Below are positions 10,584 through 18,952 of a DNA stretch of 64,000 nucleotides, in pieces. Source of the DNA: Proteus alimentorum (GTDB taxonomy: Bacteria > Pseudomonadota > Gammaproteobacteria > Enterobacterales > Enterobacteriaceae); NCBI RefSeq assembly GCF_002607735.1, contig NZ_NBVR01000039.1, forward strand, positions 101,200-165,199, in the 5' to 3' direction. The notes beneath the pieces are model-generated. The model made no database searches. It saw only the letters and a program-made list of their open reading frames with translations, and had not been told where the DNA came from. Each line of letters opens with the position of its first letter. Within the stretch, counting starts at the first letter, position 1. The translations under genes and the position numbers were made by a program.

Positions 10584-10988
10584 TTAATGACACCTATTTA
10601 ATGATTTAACATAGAGATTAGATTCTGTAAAAGTGCTTTTTTCACAAATAAAATAACCTTGAGAAAGTAGATCTTTTTCAACATAGTCAGAAAAGAAAAA
10701 GCTAAAAAATGCACCAAAAATAAAAAACAAGAGAAAAGAGAACATTATTTTTTCACTTCCTTTTATTGTCCTCTTTTTGGATGGTGGAAAAACCAATAAA
10801 TAGAGAAGATAGAAAACTGCAGGTGCCGTAAATAAAAAAACAGATGTTTTGAATGAGGATCTAATTTCTTCAGCGAGAGAAAAATAATGAATATAACTTT
10901 CTATTGAAATAAATAGCTCCATTGAGAAAATAACGAATATAACACCTGAAACCAAATAGATTATCCTTATTATATTCTTACCTGACAT
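10584..10988 (-). CDS. Small membrane protein, tandem paralogue 1 (DUF1240-like)
   Basis: First gene of a two-gene minus-strand unit. It has 134 residues, about four hydrophobic segments, and the tail DLLSQGYFICEK ending in a cysteine-containing SLNRCH. The ATG follows AAGGAGTTAGGA, a good ribosome binding site. Only two bases separate its stop from the preferred start of the second copy. Very AT-rich compared with the core genes on either side. No known function; a membrane-located accessory protein of a Proteus/Yersinia-type family is the best guess. Confidence 0.7.
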   Translation of the reverse strand: MSGKNIIRIIYLVSGVIFVIFSMELFISIESYIHYFSLAEEIRSSFKTSVFLFTAPAVFYLLYLLVFPPSKKRTIKGSEKIMFSFLLFFIFGAFFSFFFSDYVEKDLLSQGYFICEKSTFTESNLYVKSLNRCH

Positions 10989-11033
10989 TCCTAACTCCTT
11001 ATTCTATTCCTAAAACAATCTCCGTGTATATCA

Positions 11034-11057
11034 TTAAGTACTTACTTTTGTACTTAA
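11034..11057. repeat. Inverted repeat in the divergent promoter region
   Basis: TTAAGTAC and GTACTTAA form a perfect 8-bp inverted repeat with an 8-base spacer, 46-69 bp upstream of the 10988 minus-strand gene and over 200 bp upstream of adeP. It could be an operator for the small membrane genes or a hairpin. There is no T-run. Confidence 0.4.
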
Positions 11058-11205
11058 ATCACTGATGAACATCGTCTCATCTACCGTGTTACTGATCCCG
11101 CTATAGAAATTGCATCATGTCGATACCATTATTAATCCCCTTACATTTATCCAATTTAACCCTTAAAGGATATCAACGTATTTTCAAGTTTCCTATTTCC
11201 TCTTT

Positions 11206-11221
11206 ACGCAATCGATTACTT
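11206..11221 (+). promoter_or_regulatory. Probable PurR operator upstream of adeP
   Basis: ACGCAATCGATTACTT matches the PurR consensus ACGCAAACGTTTTCNT at about 12 of 15 fixed positions. It lies 71-86 bp before the adeP start, a normal operator position. PurR control of this permease family is expected in enterobacteria. Confidence 0.65.
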
Positions 11222-11291
11222 TTTTAGATGCAGTTCTGGTTTTATTTGTGTAGGATAAAGCGAAAAACATTTTTTTTGGGATCTTTTGTCT

Positions 11292-12650
11292 ATGAGCATG
11301 TCATCACCAAATTCTGGTTCACAGGGTTTGCTCCAACGTGTGTTTAAGCTACAAGAACACGGTACAAACGCTCGCACTGAACTAATTGCGGGTATCACGA
11401 CTTTCTTAACGATGGTTTATATTATCTTCGTTAACCCTCAAATCCTCGCTGCTGCCAATATGGATATCAAAGCCGTCTTTGTAACAACCTGCTTAATTGC
11501 GGCTTTTGGTAGTATTTTAATGGGATTAGTGGCGAATTTACCTATCGCTGTTGCCCCTGCAATGGGCCTAAATGCCTTCTTTGCCTTTGTCGTTGTTGGC
11601 GCAATGGGCTACTCATGGGAAGTCGCTATGGGTGCAATTTTCTGGGGTGCAGTAGGGCTATTTTTACTGACTCTCTTTCGTATTCGTTATTGGATAATTG
11701 CCCATATTCCACTGAGTTTACGTGTTGGTATTACGAGCGGTATTGGCCTGTTTATCGCCATGATGGGGCTAAAAAACTCCGGTATTATTATTCCTAACAA
11801 CGATACCATCGTTACTATTGGTAATTTTGCCTCTCATAACGTGTTATTAGGTGCCTTAGGCTTTTTTATTATCGCCATTCTTGCCGCTCGTAATATTCAC
11901 GCGGCTATTCTTATTTCTATTGTTATCACCACTGTCATTGGTCTTCTCTTAGGGGATGTTCAATATCAAGGTATCTTTGCGATGCCACCTTCCATCACTA
12001 CTGTGGTCGGTAAAGTGGATATTGTCGGTGCGTTAGATATCGGCCTTTCTGGTGTCATTTTTGCCTTTATGTTAGTTAACTTATTTGACTCATCAGGCAC
12101 ATTAATTGGTGTCACGGATAAAGCGGGTTTAACTGATGACAAAGGCAAGTTTCCACGCATGAAACAAGCATTATATGTCGATAGCTTAAGCTCTGTTGCA
12201 GGCTCAGCAATGGGAACATCTTCTGTTACTGCTTTTATCGAAAGTACGTCAGGGGTTTCTGTTGGTGGTCGTACAGGTTTAACGGCGGTTGTTGTCGGTA
12301 TTCTTTTCTTACTCGCGATCTTCCTATCACCACTTGCAGGCATGGTACCAAGCTACGCAACGGCTGGCGCACTGATTTATGTGGGTGTGTTAATGACATC
12401 AAGCCTAACGCGCGTAAAATGGGATGATTTAACAGAATCCGTACCTGCCTTTATCACCGCAGTAATGATGCCATTTAGCTTCTCAATTACCGAAGGTATT
12501 GCGCTTGGTTTTATTGCTTATTGCGTGATGAAAGTGGGTACTTTCCGCTGGAAAGAAATTAACCTGTGTGTTGTGATTGTTTCACTGCTATTTATTTTAA
12601 AAATATTACTAATTGATACCCATGTTATTGATTTGAATAATCTTTTCTAA
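11292..12650 (+). CDS. adeP: Adenine permease AdeP (NCS2/AzgA family)
   Basis: High-affinity adenine:proton symporter of the inner membrane, AzgA-like branch of NCS2. It has about 452 residues with some 12-13 hydrophobic segments. The family landmarks are TTFLTMVYIIFVNPQIL, APAMGLNAFFAFVVV, GITSGIGLFIAMMGLKN, NLFDSSGTLIGVTDKAGL, GTSSVTAFIESTSGVSVGG and MPFSFSITEGIALGF. It agrees closely with E. coli AdeP (PurP/YieG) as I remember it. ATGs occur at 11292 and 11298; the first lies ten bases after GGGA. A PurR-like box lies upstream and a strong terminator follows. Confidence 0.9.
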   Translation: MSMSSPNSGSQGLLQRVFKLQEHGTNARTELIAGITTFLTMVYIIFVNPQILAAANMDIKAVFVTTCLIAAFGSILMGLVANLPIAVAPAMGLNAFFAFVVVGAMGYSWEVAMGAIFWGAVGLFLLTLFRIRYWIIAHIPLSLRVGITSGIGLFIAMMGLKNSGIIIPNNDTIVTIGNFASHNVLLGALGFFIIAILAARNIHAAILISIVITTVIGLLLGDVQYQGIFAMPPSITTVVGKVDIVGALDIGLSGVIFAFMLVNLFDSSGTLIGVTDKAGLTDDKGKFPRMKQALYVDSLSSVAGSAMGTSSVTAFIESTSGVSVGGRTGLTAVVVGILFLLAIFLSPLAGMVPSYATAGALIYVGVLMTSSLTRVKWDDLTESVPAFITAVMMPFSFSITEGIALGFIAYCVMKVGTFRWKEINLCVVIVSLLFILKILLIDTHVIDLNNLF

Positions 12651-12662
12651 ATCACACTCTAA

Positions 12663-12690
12663 AGCAATAGTCTCCGGACTATTGCTTTTT
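12663..12690 (+). terminator. Rho-independent terminator of adeP
   Basis: A 10-bp stem (AGCAATAGTC / GACTATTGCT) with loop TCCG, then a T-run. Confidence 0.92.
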
Positions 12691-12868
12691 CTATTTTTTA
12701 TCAAGTAATAATTTTTGCTTTATTTTTAAACATCTCTAAAATACTATAAAGGGAACGTTATGGTTGTTTATAATGGTATGTAATAAATAATTCTATTAAT
12801 AGTTATATTATTTACCAACATTATATTCATCATAATCACTTTAAGTTTACTAATTATTAGGAGGAGAA

Positions 12869-13243
12869 ATGAATAAACGTTCACCTCATACAATAGCAAG
12901 TAGAACTATTCTAATTGGTGAAATTAAAGATAGTGAAGGTGTTAATTTCGAAGTTAGAATAATGAAAGAACGCGAAACAAGGCCTAGAGTTTTAATCCTT
13001 AATGATGGTTGGGAAAAAACGGCTATTTGGGATAATGTTTATCCTATTCTTGAACTTCAATTAGCACCCTCTAAAAATAAAAAAGGATTTAGTGTTGTAT
13101 CTGAATCTTTTTCAAATAAAATAAATAATAAATATAAAGTACAATATGAAAAGCTTTTTAATCATAGAAAGCTTAAAAGAATGATTAAAACGTTTAACTT
13201 ACAGCATAAAAAGGCTCGAATGAATACCTCCCATTTTAATTGA
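12869..13243 (+). pseudogene. Unknown gene, 5' part (probably frameshifted)
   Basis: An open frame of 124 residues begins at an ATG behind a strong AGGAGGAG site, so translation start looks real. The product is basic and soluble with no family I recognise (it contains RPRVLILNDGWEKTAIWDNV). Codon use is very AT-rich. Just before its end, coding-like sequence switches to the next frame over (from about 13224) and continues for 221 codons. I therefore regard it as the N-terminal part of one longer gene broken by a frameshift near 13215-13240. If it is intact, it is a stand-alone small protein of unknown role. Confidence 0.55.
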
Positions 13244-13886
13244 TCGTCATGATAAACGACTTATTTACCCAGATAATAGTGGGGATTTTGGTGAAATAGA
13301 TGAATTAGGTGTAATTTTAGATAATGACCAAAAAGAATATGTATTATTAAGAGAAAAAGTAAGCATTGAATTAAATCGGCTATATGTTAAAGATATAAAA
13401 AACAATATTGTTGTTGCTAATTATATAATGACTTTTAATTTATCTACACCAGTATTATTTTCACCTAATTTACCTCAAATAGAATCTGCCTATGTAGATA
13501 ATGAATATCGTTCATTAGGCATTTCAGTTGCAATCTATTTAAAAATAATTGAAATTTATGGTGGCGTAATTAGTGATACTCAGCAAACGCTGGGGGGAAT
13601 GAGTTTATGGGCAATTGGTTTATCAAATTCAGAAAATATTACGCTTTACGTTATGCATTGTCATAATAATACACTATCACATAAATACTTTTCTGATGGT
13701 GAATTGATGCTTTATGAATGCGATAGAAAATCTCTCATAACAAACAGCGCTTATATTTGGAGTAGACCTTCTTCAATAGATTTTAATGTTGATCTCGCCT
13801 TCTTAGAAAATTTAAATATTCCAGAAGGCGATTTTGGCGAAAGGATCGTTTTACTTGCAATATCAAGCCTAACAGAGAGCATCTAA
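13224..13886 (+). pseudogene. Unknown gene, 3' part with GNAT-like segment
   Basis: This frame is open from 13224 (after TGA at 13221-13223) to the TAA at 13884. Its first 68 codons contain no ATG, GTG or TTG, yet read as normal protein (ILIDRHDKRLIYPDNSGDFG, then GEIDELGVILDNDQKEYVLL). The first ATG is at 13428. The segment YVDNEYRSLGISVAIYLKII, then GGVISDTQQTLGGMSLW, resembles GNAT acetyltransferase motifs (V-x-x-x-Y-R-x-x-G-I and the phage-type DxQT-GG-LW pattern). The remainder is not recognised. It most likely continues the gene at 12869 after a frameshift. Its stop abuts the stop of the convergent GNAT gene. Confidence 0.55.
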
Positions 13887-14438
13887 TTAGGCTTTATCTA
13901 TAACTGGCAATAACAAACCAAAAATAGCAGAATCAGAAACCTCATCACCCACTATCCAACGCTGTTTAAGATAACCTTCTTGCTCAAAACCTAATTTCGC
14001 TAGCAACGCAGCGGATGCTTTATTATCAGGGTGAATATCCGCCTCTAAACGACGAACCGATAAATGCGTTTGGAGATACGTAATAAACGCTGTCATGGCT
14101 TCTTTCATAATACCTTTTCCTTGATAAGCCGTATCAAGGCAATACCCTATTTCACCCCGGCGTGAATTAGGGTAATGATTAAAGAAAACACACATGCCCA
14201 TAAGCGCATTTGTTGCTTTATCTATCACGGCTAAACGCAGATACTCTTTTCTTTCCATATGCGTGATATCTTGAATGATATCTTCCTGCGCTTCTTGTAG
14301 TGATTGCCAAGGGAGATGACTCCAGTAGCGCGTCACTTCAGGTGAACTCATGATCTTAAACCAATCTTCAGCATCTCCCATTTCAAAAGGACGCAATCTC
14401 AATCTTTCTGTTTCAACCTGAATATCCGCGTAACGCAT
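13887..14438 (-). CDS. GNAT-family N-acetyltransferase (RimJ/RimL type)
   Basis: An acetyl-CoA-dependent acetyltransferase of 183 residues, cytoplasmic. The N-terminus VETERLRLRPFEMGDAEDWF is the RimJ/RimL-like start. The core has RGEIGYCLDTAYQGKGIMKE (motif A, acetyl-CoA loop Q-x-G-K-G) and LEADIHPDNKASAALLAKLG followed by FEQEGYLKQRW. The substrate, a protein N-terminus or small molecule, cannot be told. It follows the glycosyltransferase-like gene with a two-base gap, so both are one transcription unit. Confidence 0.85.
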   Translation of the reverse strand: MRYADIQVETERLRLRPFEMGDAEDWFKIMSSPEVTRYWSHLPWQSLQEAQEDIIQDITHMERKEYLRLAVIDKATNALMGMCVFFNHYPNSRRGEIGYCLDTAYQGKGIMKEAMTAFITYLQTHLSVRRLEADIHPDNKASAALLAKLGFEQEGYLKQRWIVGDEVSDSAIFGLLLPVIDKA

Positions 14439-14440
14439 CT

Positions 14441-15913
14441 CTACTTTTCCTTATGTGTTTTTGGCGCCACAAAAGCAATACAAACCGGCTCGGCGATGGC
14501 ATCTGGTTCAGCACGAAACATTATCTCTTGAGTATCGGCTATTTTTAAACTCGGCCAGTATTTTAATCCTTTATCAAAAGAAGCTTTTTCACAGTAATAG
14601 CCCACTTCGCTGATCAACACGACGCCTTTCTCTTCTAATTGTTGAAGCGTGATATGACGATTATAGATATTAGGTGGTTGCACATTTTCTTCTAATACCC
14701 AAGGCTGGGACGATAATGGCCTATCTTTACCATAAAAAGTCACCCATTCATGCATATACTCACCGCCCACATACGCAAGCGGCGTGTGATAATGCTGATG
14801 CCAAGCTTGTTCAACATCTTGCACAAAGGTTTTTACGCCAATAAATTTTTGACCAGCATTACGCACATTAGCGGCTTGAACGACAGTATAACCAGACACA
14901 ACCAACATACCGAAAACGCCTAAACCATACAGTGCACCACGTAATGAACGTTTAGGCATTACACTAATTGAGCCGACAAAAAGCACCGTCGCAATTGACA
15001 TAAAGGGTTGCAGCCACTCGCTGATACGCCCCCCCTCATGGAAACTAAACCAAATAAAAATAATCGTTAATGGGAACAAAAAAATAAAATTAAGTAATTG
15101 GCTATCTTTAGAAGCAGACCAACTCACACGTCCACCATAAAAACGTAAAATCCCCCACATTAAAATCACAGGGTAAAAAACCGTCAATGCAGCGCGAGTG
15201 GTGCGTAAATTAAAACGGCTTTCGATTTGTGAATCGACCCATTTAAACGCCGCAAAATCGGTTTGCCACAGCCAAATAAAATTGGGAATAACAAAAGCAA
15301 ACCAAATAGCCAATGCCAAATAGAAATAGGGTGAACAATAACTTGCTCGCACTTTAGGTACAAAAAGGCTTGATAAAAACACAGAACCAATAAAAGCCAA
15401 TGATGAATATTTCCCCATTGTGGCGATACCCATCGTAATCGCAAAACCAATCCAATATTTTTGATTGTCATTAATCGCACAAAGGAAAAAATAGAACGCC
15501 CACGCCCAACAACCAACTAGAATATAGTTATCGTTATAAGGGATAATATCAAAGTTGATAACGCCAGATAAATTAAGCGCCAACATAGCAAACCAAGCTA
15601 GATTAGTATTTTGTGTCAATTTGTAAGCTAAGTTCCAAACGCCTAATAGCCCAACGGCAATGACAATAAAGTGGATAAAATACCAATAAAAGCTAAAATC
15701 GATACCGCCGTAAATAGCGGGTGTCATTATAAAACCCACAAACCAGGGATTTTTGGGGGAACCCCACCCTCCGTTAGTGCCCCAATTGACAGCCTCAACG
15801 GCATCATAAGGCACAGTAGGGTCAAAGAGATAACTCACTAAGATCCAAAATGTCGCATAACCAATAACCCACCAATATACTGGTTTACGTAATTGTGCAG
15901 ATGATAATGTCAT
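14441..15913 (-). CDS. Membrane glycosyltransferase, GT39/ArnT-like (PMT_2 type)
   Basis: Integral membrane protein of 490 residues with about ten hydrophobic segments and a soluble C-terminal domain of about 130 residues. The first periplasmic loop has acidic residues after helix 1 (DPTVPYDAVEAVNWG), as expected for the catalytic D/E of GT39-type, polyprenyl-sugar-dependent transferases. IIPYNDNYILVGCWAW and MGKYSSLAFIGSVFLSSLF follow the usual pattern. It probably glycosylates an envelope lipid or protein; acceptor and sugar are unknown. It is followed two bases later by an acetyltransferase gene. Confidence 0.7.
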   Translation of the reverse strand: MTLSSAQLRKPVYWWVIGYATFWILVSYLFDPTVPYDAVEAVNWGTNGGWGSPKNPWFVGFIMTPAIYGGIDFSFYWYFIHFIVIAVGLLGVWNLAYKLTQNTNLAWFAMLALNLSGVINFDIIPYNDNYILVGCWAWAFYFFLCAINDNQKYWIGFAITMGIATMGKYSSLAFIGSVFLSSLFVPKVRASYCSPYFYLALAIWFAFVIPNFIWLWQTDFAAFKWVDSQIESRFNLRTTRAALTVFYPVILMWGILRFYGGRVSWSASKDSQLLNFIFLFPLTIIFIWFSFHEGGRISEWLQPFMSIATVLFVGSISVMPKRSLRGALYGLGVFGMLVVSGYTVVQAANVRNAGQKFIGVKTFVQDVEQAWHQHYHTPLAYVGGEYMHEWVTFYGKDRPLSSQPWVLEENVQPPNIYNRHITLQQLEEKGVVLISEVGYYCEKASFDKGLKYWPSLKIADTQEIMFRAEPDAIAEPVCIAFVAPKTHKEK

Positions 15914-16101
15914 AATAAATAGAAATTTAAGTTAATTAGTTTAGTTTAGTCGTTAATTGACGTCACAACACAGTAAAGTATAGTGAAACAAACCGCACAT
16001 TGTACGTGAGCAAAAATTAAATTGTCTTAAATTTGCGCTTTTATTGAAAATTTGTTTCTGATAGATTGCGCAACCAAGAAGATCACTATCGAGTTACCAT
16101 T

Positions 16102-16599
16102 ATGAATATGATTAAAAGAAAGCCCGCAGCTAAAGCACGTAAGAAATCGCGTGAAGAGCTGAACGCGGAAGGACGTGAACGTAAACGTCAAAAGAAACAC
16201 CGTGGCAATCCTGCCGGTAACCGTCAGCAGGAAGCAGAAAATAAACAGCAAGCAAAAAATACAGCGCCGAAAGATCCACGTATTGGTAGCAAAAAACCGA
16301 TCCCTCTGATTGTGGGTGATGCACCAAAAGTTGCGAAGAAAAAACCTGCGCCAGTTAAAGCAGAGCCGGTTCGTTTAACGCCTGAGCAAGAATTAGACCT
16401 GTTAGAAAACGATGCACGTTTAGACGAATTGCTGTCTCGTCTTGAAAACGGTGAAAAACTCAACGCAGAAGAACAAGCTTATACTGAGAAAACCCTTGAT
16501 CGCATTGACGAATTAATGGTTGAGCTAGGTATTGAGTTTGAAGATGATGATGATGAAGAAAAAACTGAAGACATCATGCAATTACTGAAAGGTAAATAA
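16102..16599 (+). CDS. yihI: Der GTPase-activating protein YihI
   Basis: YihI stimulates GTP hydrolysis by the ribosome-assembly GTPase Der. The product has a very basic N-terminus ([20 protein letters not shown]), the conserved [20 protein letters not shown] block, and an acidic C-terminus ([12 protein letters not shown], then a D/E stretch and LLKGK), in the family order. I choose the ATG at 16102, giving 165 residues, near the E. coli size. An in-frame TTG at 16066 is unlikely. It stands alone and is followed by a strong terminator. Confidence 0.93.
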   Translation: MNMIKRKPAAKARKKSREELNAEGRERKRQKKHRGNPAGNRQQEAENKQQAKNTAPKDPRIGSKKPIPLIVGDAPKVAKKKPAPVKAEPVRLTPEQELDLLENDARLDELLSRLENGEKLNAEEQAYTEKTLDRIDELMVELGIEFEDDDDEEKTEDIMQLLKGK

Positions 16600-16636
16600 T
16601 CAAAAGGCTAATTATTGCCTTGATTACCTTACATCT

Positions 16637-16674
16637 AACGGATATCAATAACTTATTGATATCCGTTATTTTTT
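16637..16674 (+). terminator. Rho-independent terminator of yihI
   Basis: A 13-bp perfect stem (AACGGATATCAAT / ATTGATATCCGTT) with a 5-base loop, then ATTTTTT. Confidence 0.92.
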
Positions 16675-16823
16675 ATAGCTTTCTCTCTATTTTACTTTTC
16701 ATTAATACTCATTATTAACAATAGATTAAATAACCCTCTCAAGCTCAGATAACGCCATCTATTCCTCTCTTGTTATACCTGATATCCTATTTTTCTATCT
16801 TTAATATACGAGTGATAAAAAAT

Positions 16824-18269
16824 ATGGATAACAGACAGCAGTACTTAGATATCGCAGCCGGGCAAGGAGAAAAAGTGCCCTCTCGTATAGTGGCCTTCCC
16901 TGCACAGCCACTAAACTATGCACTTATTGAACAACGCCTAGAAGAACAGACAGATTACACTGATGGCGAGATAAACTATCTAAGTGAAAATATTGACGAC
17001 GGTTTTTTCTATCGTTGCCAGCATGGTGATAACGAGTTACATTTTTTTGTCTGTCTTTACCCTCGTGATGAAGATTACGAAATACGTCCAATGTATTCAA
17101 CTGATGAACTCACACCACAACAACTCACACATGCGAATGCGACAACTCAAGATTTATTATTAGAAACACTTTTTACTGAAACCTTGCATCCTTTAGCAAG
17201 CTATCGCCATCAACTGAATTTTCTGAATATCATCGCACCTGAAATGGTCTTAGCATTAGATGAATCCGCAGCAGGTAAAGCATTAACACCTGAGTGGATC
17301 CGCTTCCAATTAGAAACGCCCGATCTCTATCCTGAAGTAGAAAGCTTGTATGTAATTCATGCTGTCTATGACACAGAAAATGATCCACCCACTATGTTCT
17401 GGTTCCATACTCATGGATTAGCACGTTGTGGCTTAACAGAAGTCGATTTAGTTATTCCAAGTATGCTTGAATCTTACTATGGTATTCCTGATCTCTTCCG
17501 TTGCTTTGTTAACAACAGTATTAATCATCGCCAAATTGAATTTGGTGAACCGATGCTTTGTGGTCAAACATCATCAGGCTTGGAATATCTTGTCGCATTA
17601 CCTTTTGAAGAAGGTATTCGCCATATTAATCAATCAACCCCTCTCGAAAACCTTAGACCTTTAGAAGAGATGCGTTATGACACAGAAGGCGCACCAAATG
17701 GCGTTTTCTTGGGTGATTTAGCTGATCGTGATGAATATCATCAACATCCTTCTTCTATGCTATTTAGAACCAATGAAGAAAATCCTGTTTTAGAAACCTT
17801 CTTTAAAGGTTATGAAGAGCAACAAGCGATGATGCTACTGCGTAGCAATGAAGAAACCTATGAAATGTCTGAAAAAGCCAAGCGACGCTGGGAATACTTC
17901 GTTTCTATGTTTGATAACTACAATCAACCGCCTGTTGAGAAAAAAAGTGGTTTTCTCTCCAAGTTATTGGGAAAAGACAAACCGGAAGAGACCGAAAACC
18001 CTTGGCAGTTTATGATCAAATTCGGCATTCCTTATGGTGAAGAGGAAGAAAAAGAGCTAGAGCATATGTGGTTTGTGCCGCAGTCTCGTGATGGAGACAC
18101 TGTTTATGCAAAACTACTCAACGTGCCTTTTTATGTTGAGGATATGCAAGAAGGTGAAATCTATCCTATTAACACCGCATTAATCACTGATTGGGTCGTT
18201 TCATACGAAGATGATAGTTATACCCCGAATAATATTTACCAACTTTTTAGCCACCAGCAAACCCACTAA
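16824..18269 (+). CDS. DUF4026 / DUF2314 domain protein
   Basis: Cytoplasmic protein of 481 residues without signal peptide or membrane segments. The last ~80 residues (EHMWFVPQSRDGDTVYAKLL, NVPFYVEDMQEGEIYPIN, then TALITDWVVSY) fit the DUF2314 pattern. The long N-terminal part fits the DUF4026 proteins that carry this tail; both names are from memory. The ATG at 16824 (MDNRQQYLDIAAG) is chosen because the family-like sequence begins there; the 18 codons upstream look like translated AT-rich spacer. Function unknown. It is a single-gene unit. Confidence 0.75.
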   Translation: MDNRQQYLDIAAGQGEKVPSRIVAFPAQPLNYALIEQRLEEQTDYTDGEINYLSENIDDGFFYRCQHGDNELHFFVCLYPRDEDYEIRPMYSTDELTPQQLTHANATTQDLLLETLFTETLHPLASYRHQLNFLNIIAPEMVLALDESAAGKALTPEWIRFQLETPDLYPEVESLYVIHAVYDTENDPPTMFWFHTHGLARCGLTEVDLVIPSMLESYYGIPDLFRCFVNNSINHRQIEFGEPMLCGQTSSGLEYLVALPFEEGIRHINQSTPLENLRPLEEMRYDTEGAPNGVFLGDLADRDEYHQHPSSMLFRTNEENPVLETFFKGYEEQQAMMLLRSNEETYEMSEKAKRRWEYFVSMFDNYNQPPVEKKSGFLSKLLGKDKPEETENPWQFMIKFGIPYGEEEEKELEHMWFVPQSRDGDTVYAKLLNVPFYVEDMQEGEIYPINTALITDWVVSYEDDSYTPNNIYQLFSHQQTH

Positions 18270-18293
18270 TTAGTGGGTATTTCACAAGAATAA

Positions 18294-18318
18294 CGCGAGC
18301 TTTTCACTTAAGCTCGCG
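18294..18318 (+). terminator. Stem-loop after the DUF4026 gene
   Basis: CGCGAGCTT / AAGCTCGCG, 9-bp GC-rich stem with a 7-base loop. The following sequence (ATCTTC) lacks a good T-run, so it is a weak terminator or a 3'-protecting hairpin. A second palindrome, CCCACTAATTAGTGGG, spans the stop codon at 18262-18277. Confidence 0.55.
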
Positions 18319-18480
18319 ATCTTCATATTATTGAAATCTACGTTTATATTGCTACTCGTTAATATCATTAATTGATTGTTATTTTGTTGCTACATTGACA
18401 TTTCAACTCTTCACATTCTGTTTTTGTCTAGTAACAGATAAGATAAACAGTCTATTTTCATCTCAATATCTTTTCTCTGG

Positions 18481-18494
18481 TTGATTTAAATCAA
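18481..18494 (+). promoter_or_regulatory. FNR site upstream of feoABC
   Basis: TTGATTTAAATCAA is a perfect TTGAT-N4-ATCAA FNR box. A TAAATT -10 candidate at 18518-18523 places the box near -41.5, the class II activator position. Anaerobic activation of ferrous iron uptake by FNR is established in E. coli. Confidence 0.88.
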
Positions 18495-18535
18495 GTGTAG
18501 ATAAGCGTAGACTAGGCTAAATTATACCCAATAAG

Positions 18536-18554
18536 GATAATTATAATTCTCATT
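18536..18554 (+). promoter_or_regulatory. Probable Fur box upstream of feoABC
   Basis: The 19-mer starting GATAATTATAATTCTCATT matches the Fur consensus GATAATGATAATCATTATC at 14 of 19 positions and lies just downstream of the predicted transcription start, where Fur would block transcription. A weaker match lies at about 18616-18634. Confidence 0.65.
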
Positions 18555-18667
18555 AGCATTAAAAATATTTATTATAATTAACCTGACTATTGTTATGTGA
18601 ATTCTCATACACGTTAATAATTATCAGTATCATTATTTTTTGTATCAATATTCGTGGAAGGACGATT

Positions 18668-18904
18668 ATGTCTCTGATCCCAAATCACAGTTATAAAATC
18701 TTGAGCTACTCACCTCAGATTAGCCCTGCATACAGACAGAAATTATTATCTTTAGGTATGTTACCTGGCGCTGTGTTTAACGTTATTCGTATCGCACCAC
18801 TGGGTGATCCTATTCAAATAGAAACGCACCGAGTATCCTTAATTTTGAGAAAAAAAGATCTCGCACTCATTAATCTTAGCGAAGTGGTTCATAACGAAAA
18901 ATAA
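18668..18904 (+). CDS. feoA: Ferrous iron transport accessory protein FeoA
   Basis: A small cytoplasmic SH3-like protein that supports FeoB-dependent Fe2+ uptake. The ATG at 18668 follows GGAAGGA, giving 78 residues (E. coli has 75). Family landmarks are [20 protein letters not shown] and [20 protein letters not shown] longer frame from 18590 would add a hydrophobic leader translated from the promoter region and is rejected. First gene of feoABC. Confidence 0.95.
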   Translation: MSLIPNHSYKILSYSPQISPAYRQKLLSLGMLPGAVFNVIRIAPLGDPIQIETHRVSLILRKKDLALINLSEVVHNEK

Positions 18905-18952
18905 TCGTTATTTCTCATTCAACCAGGCAAGACAACTATTGGCATCACTATT

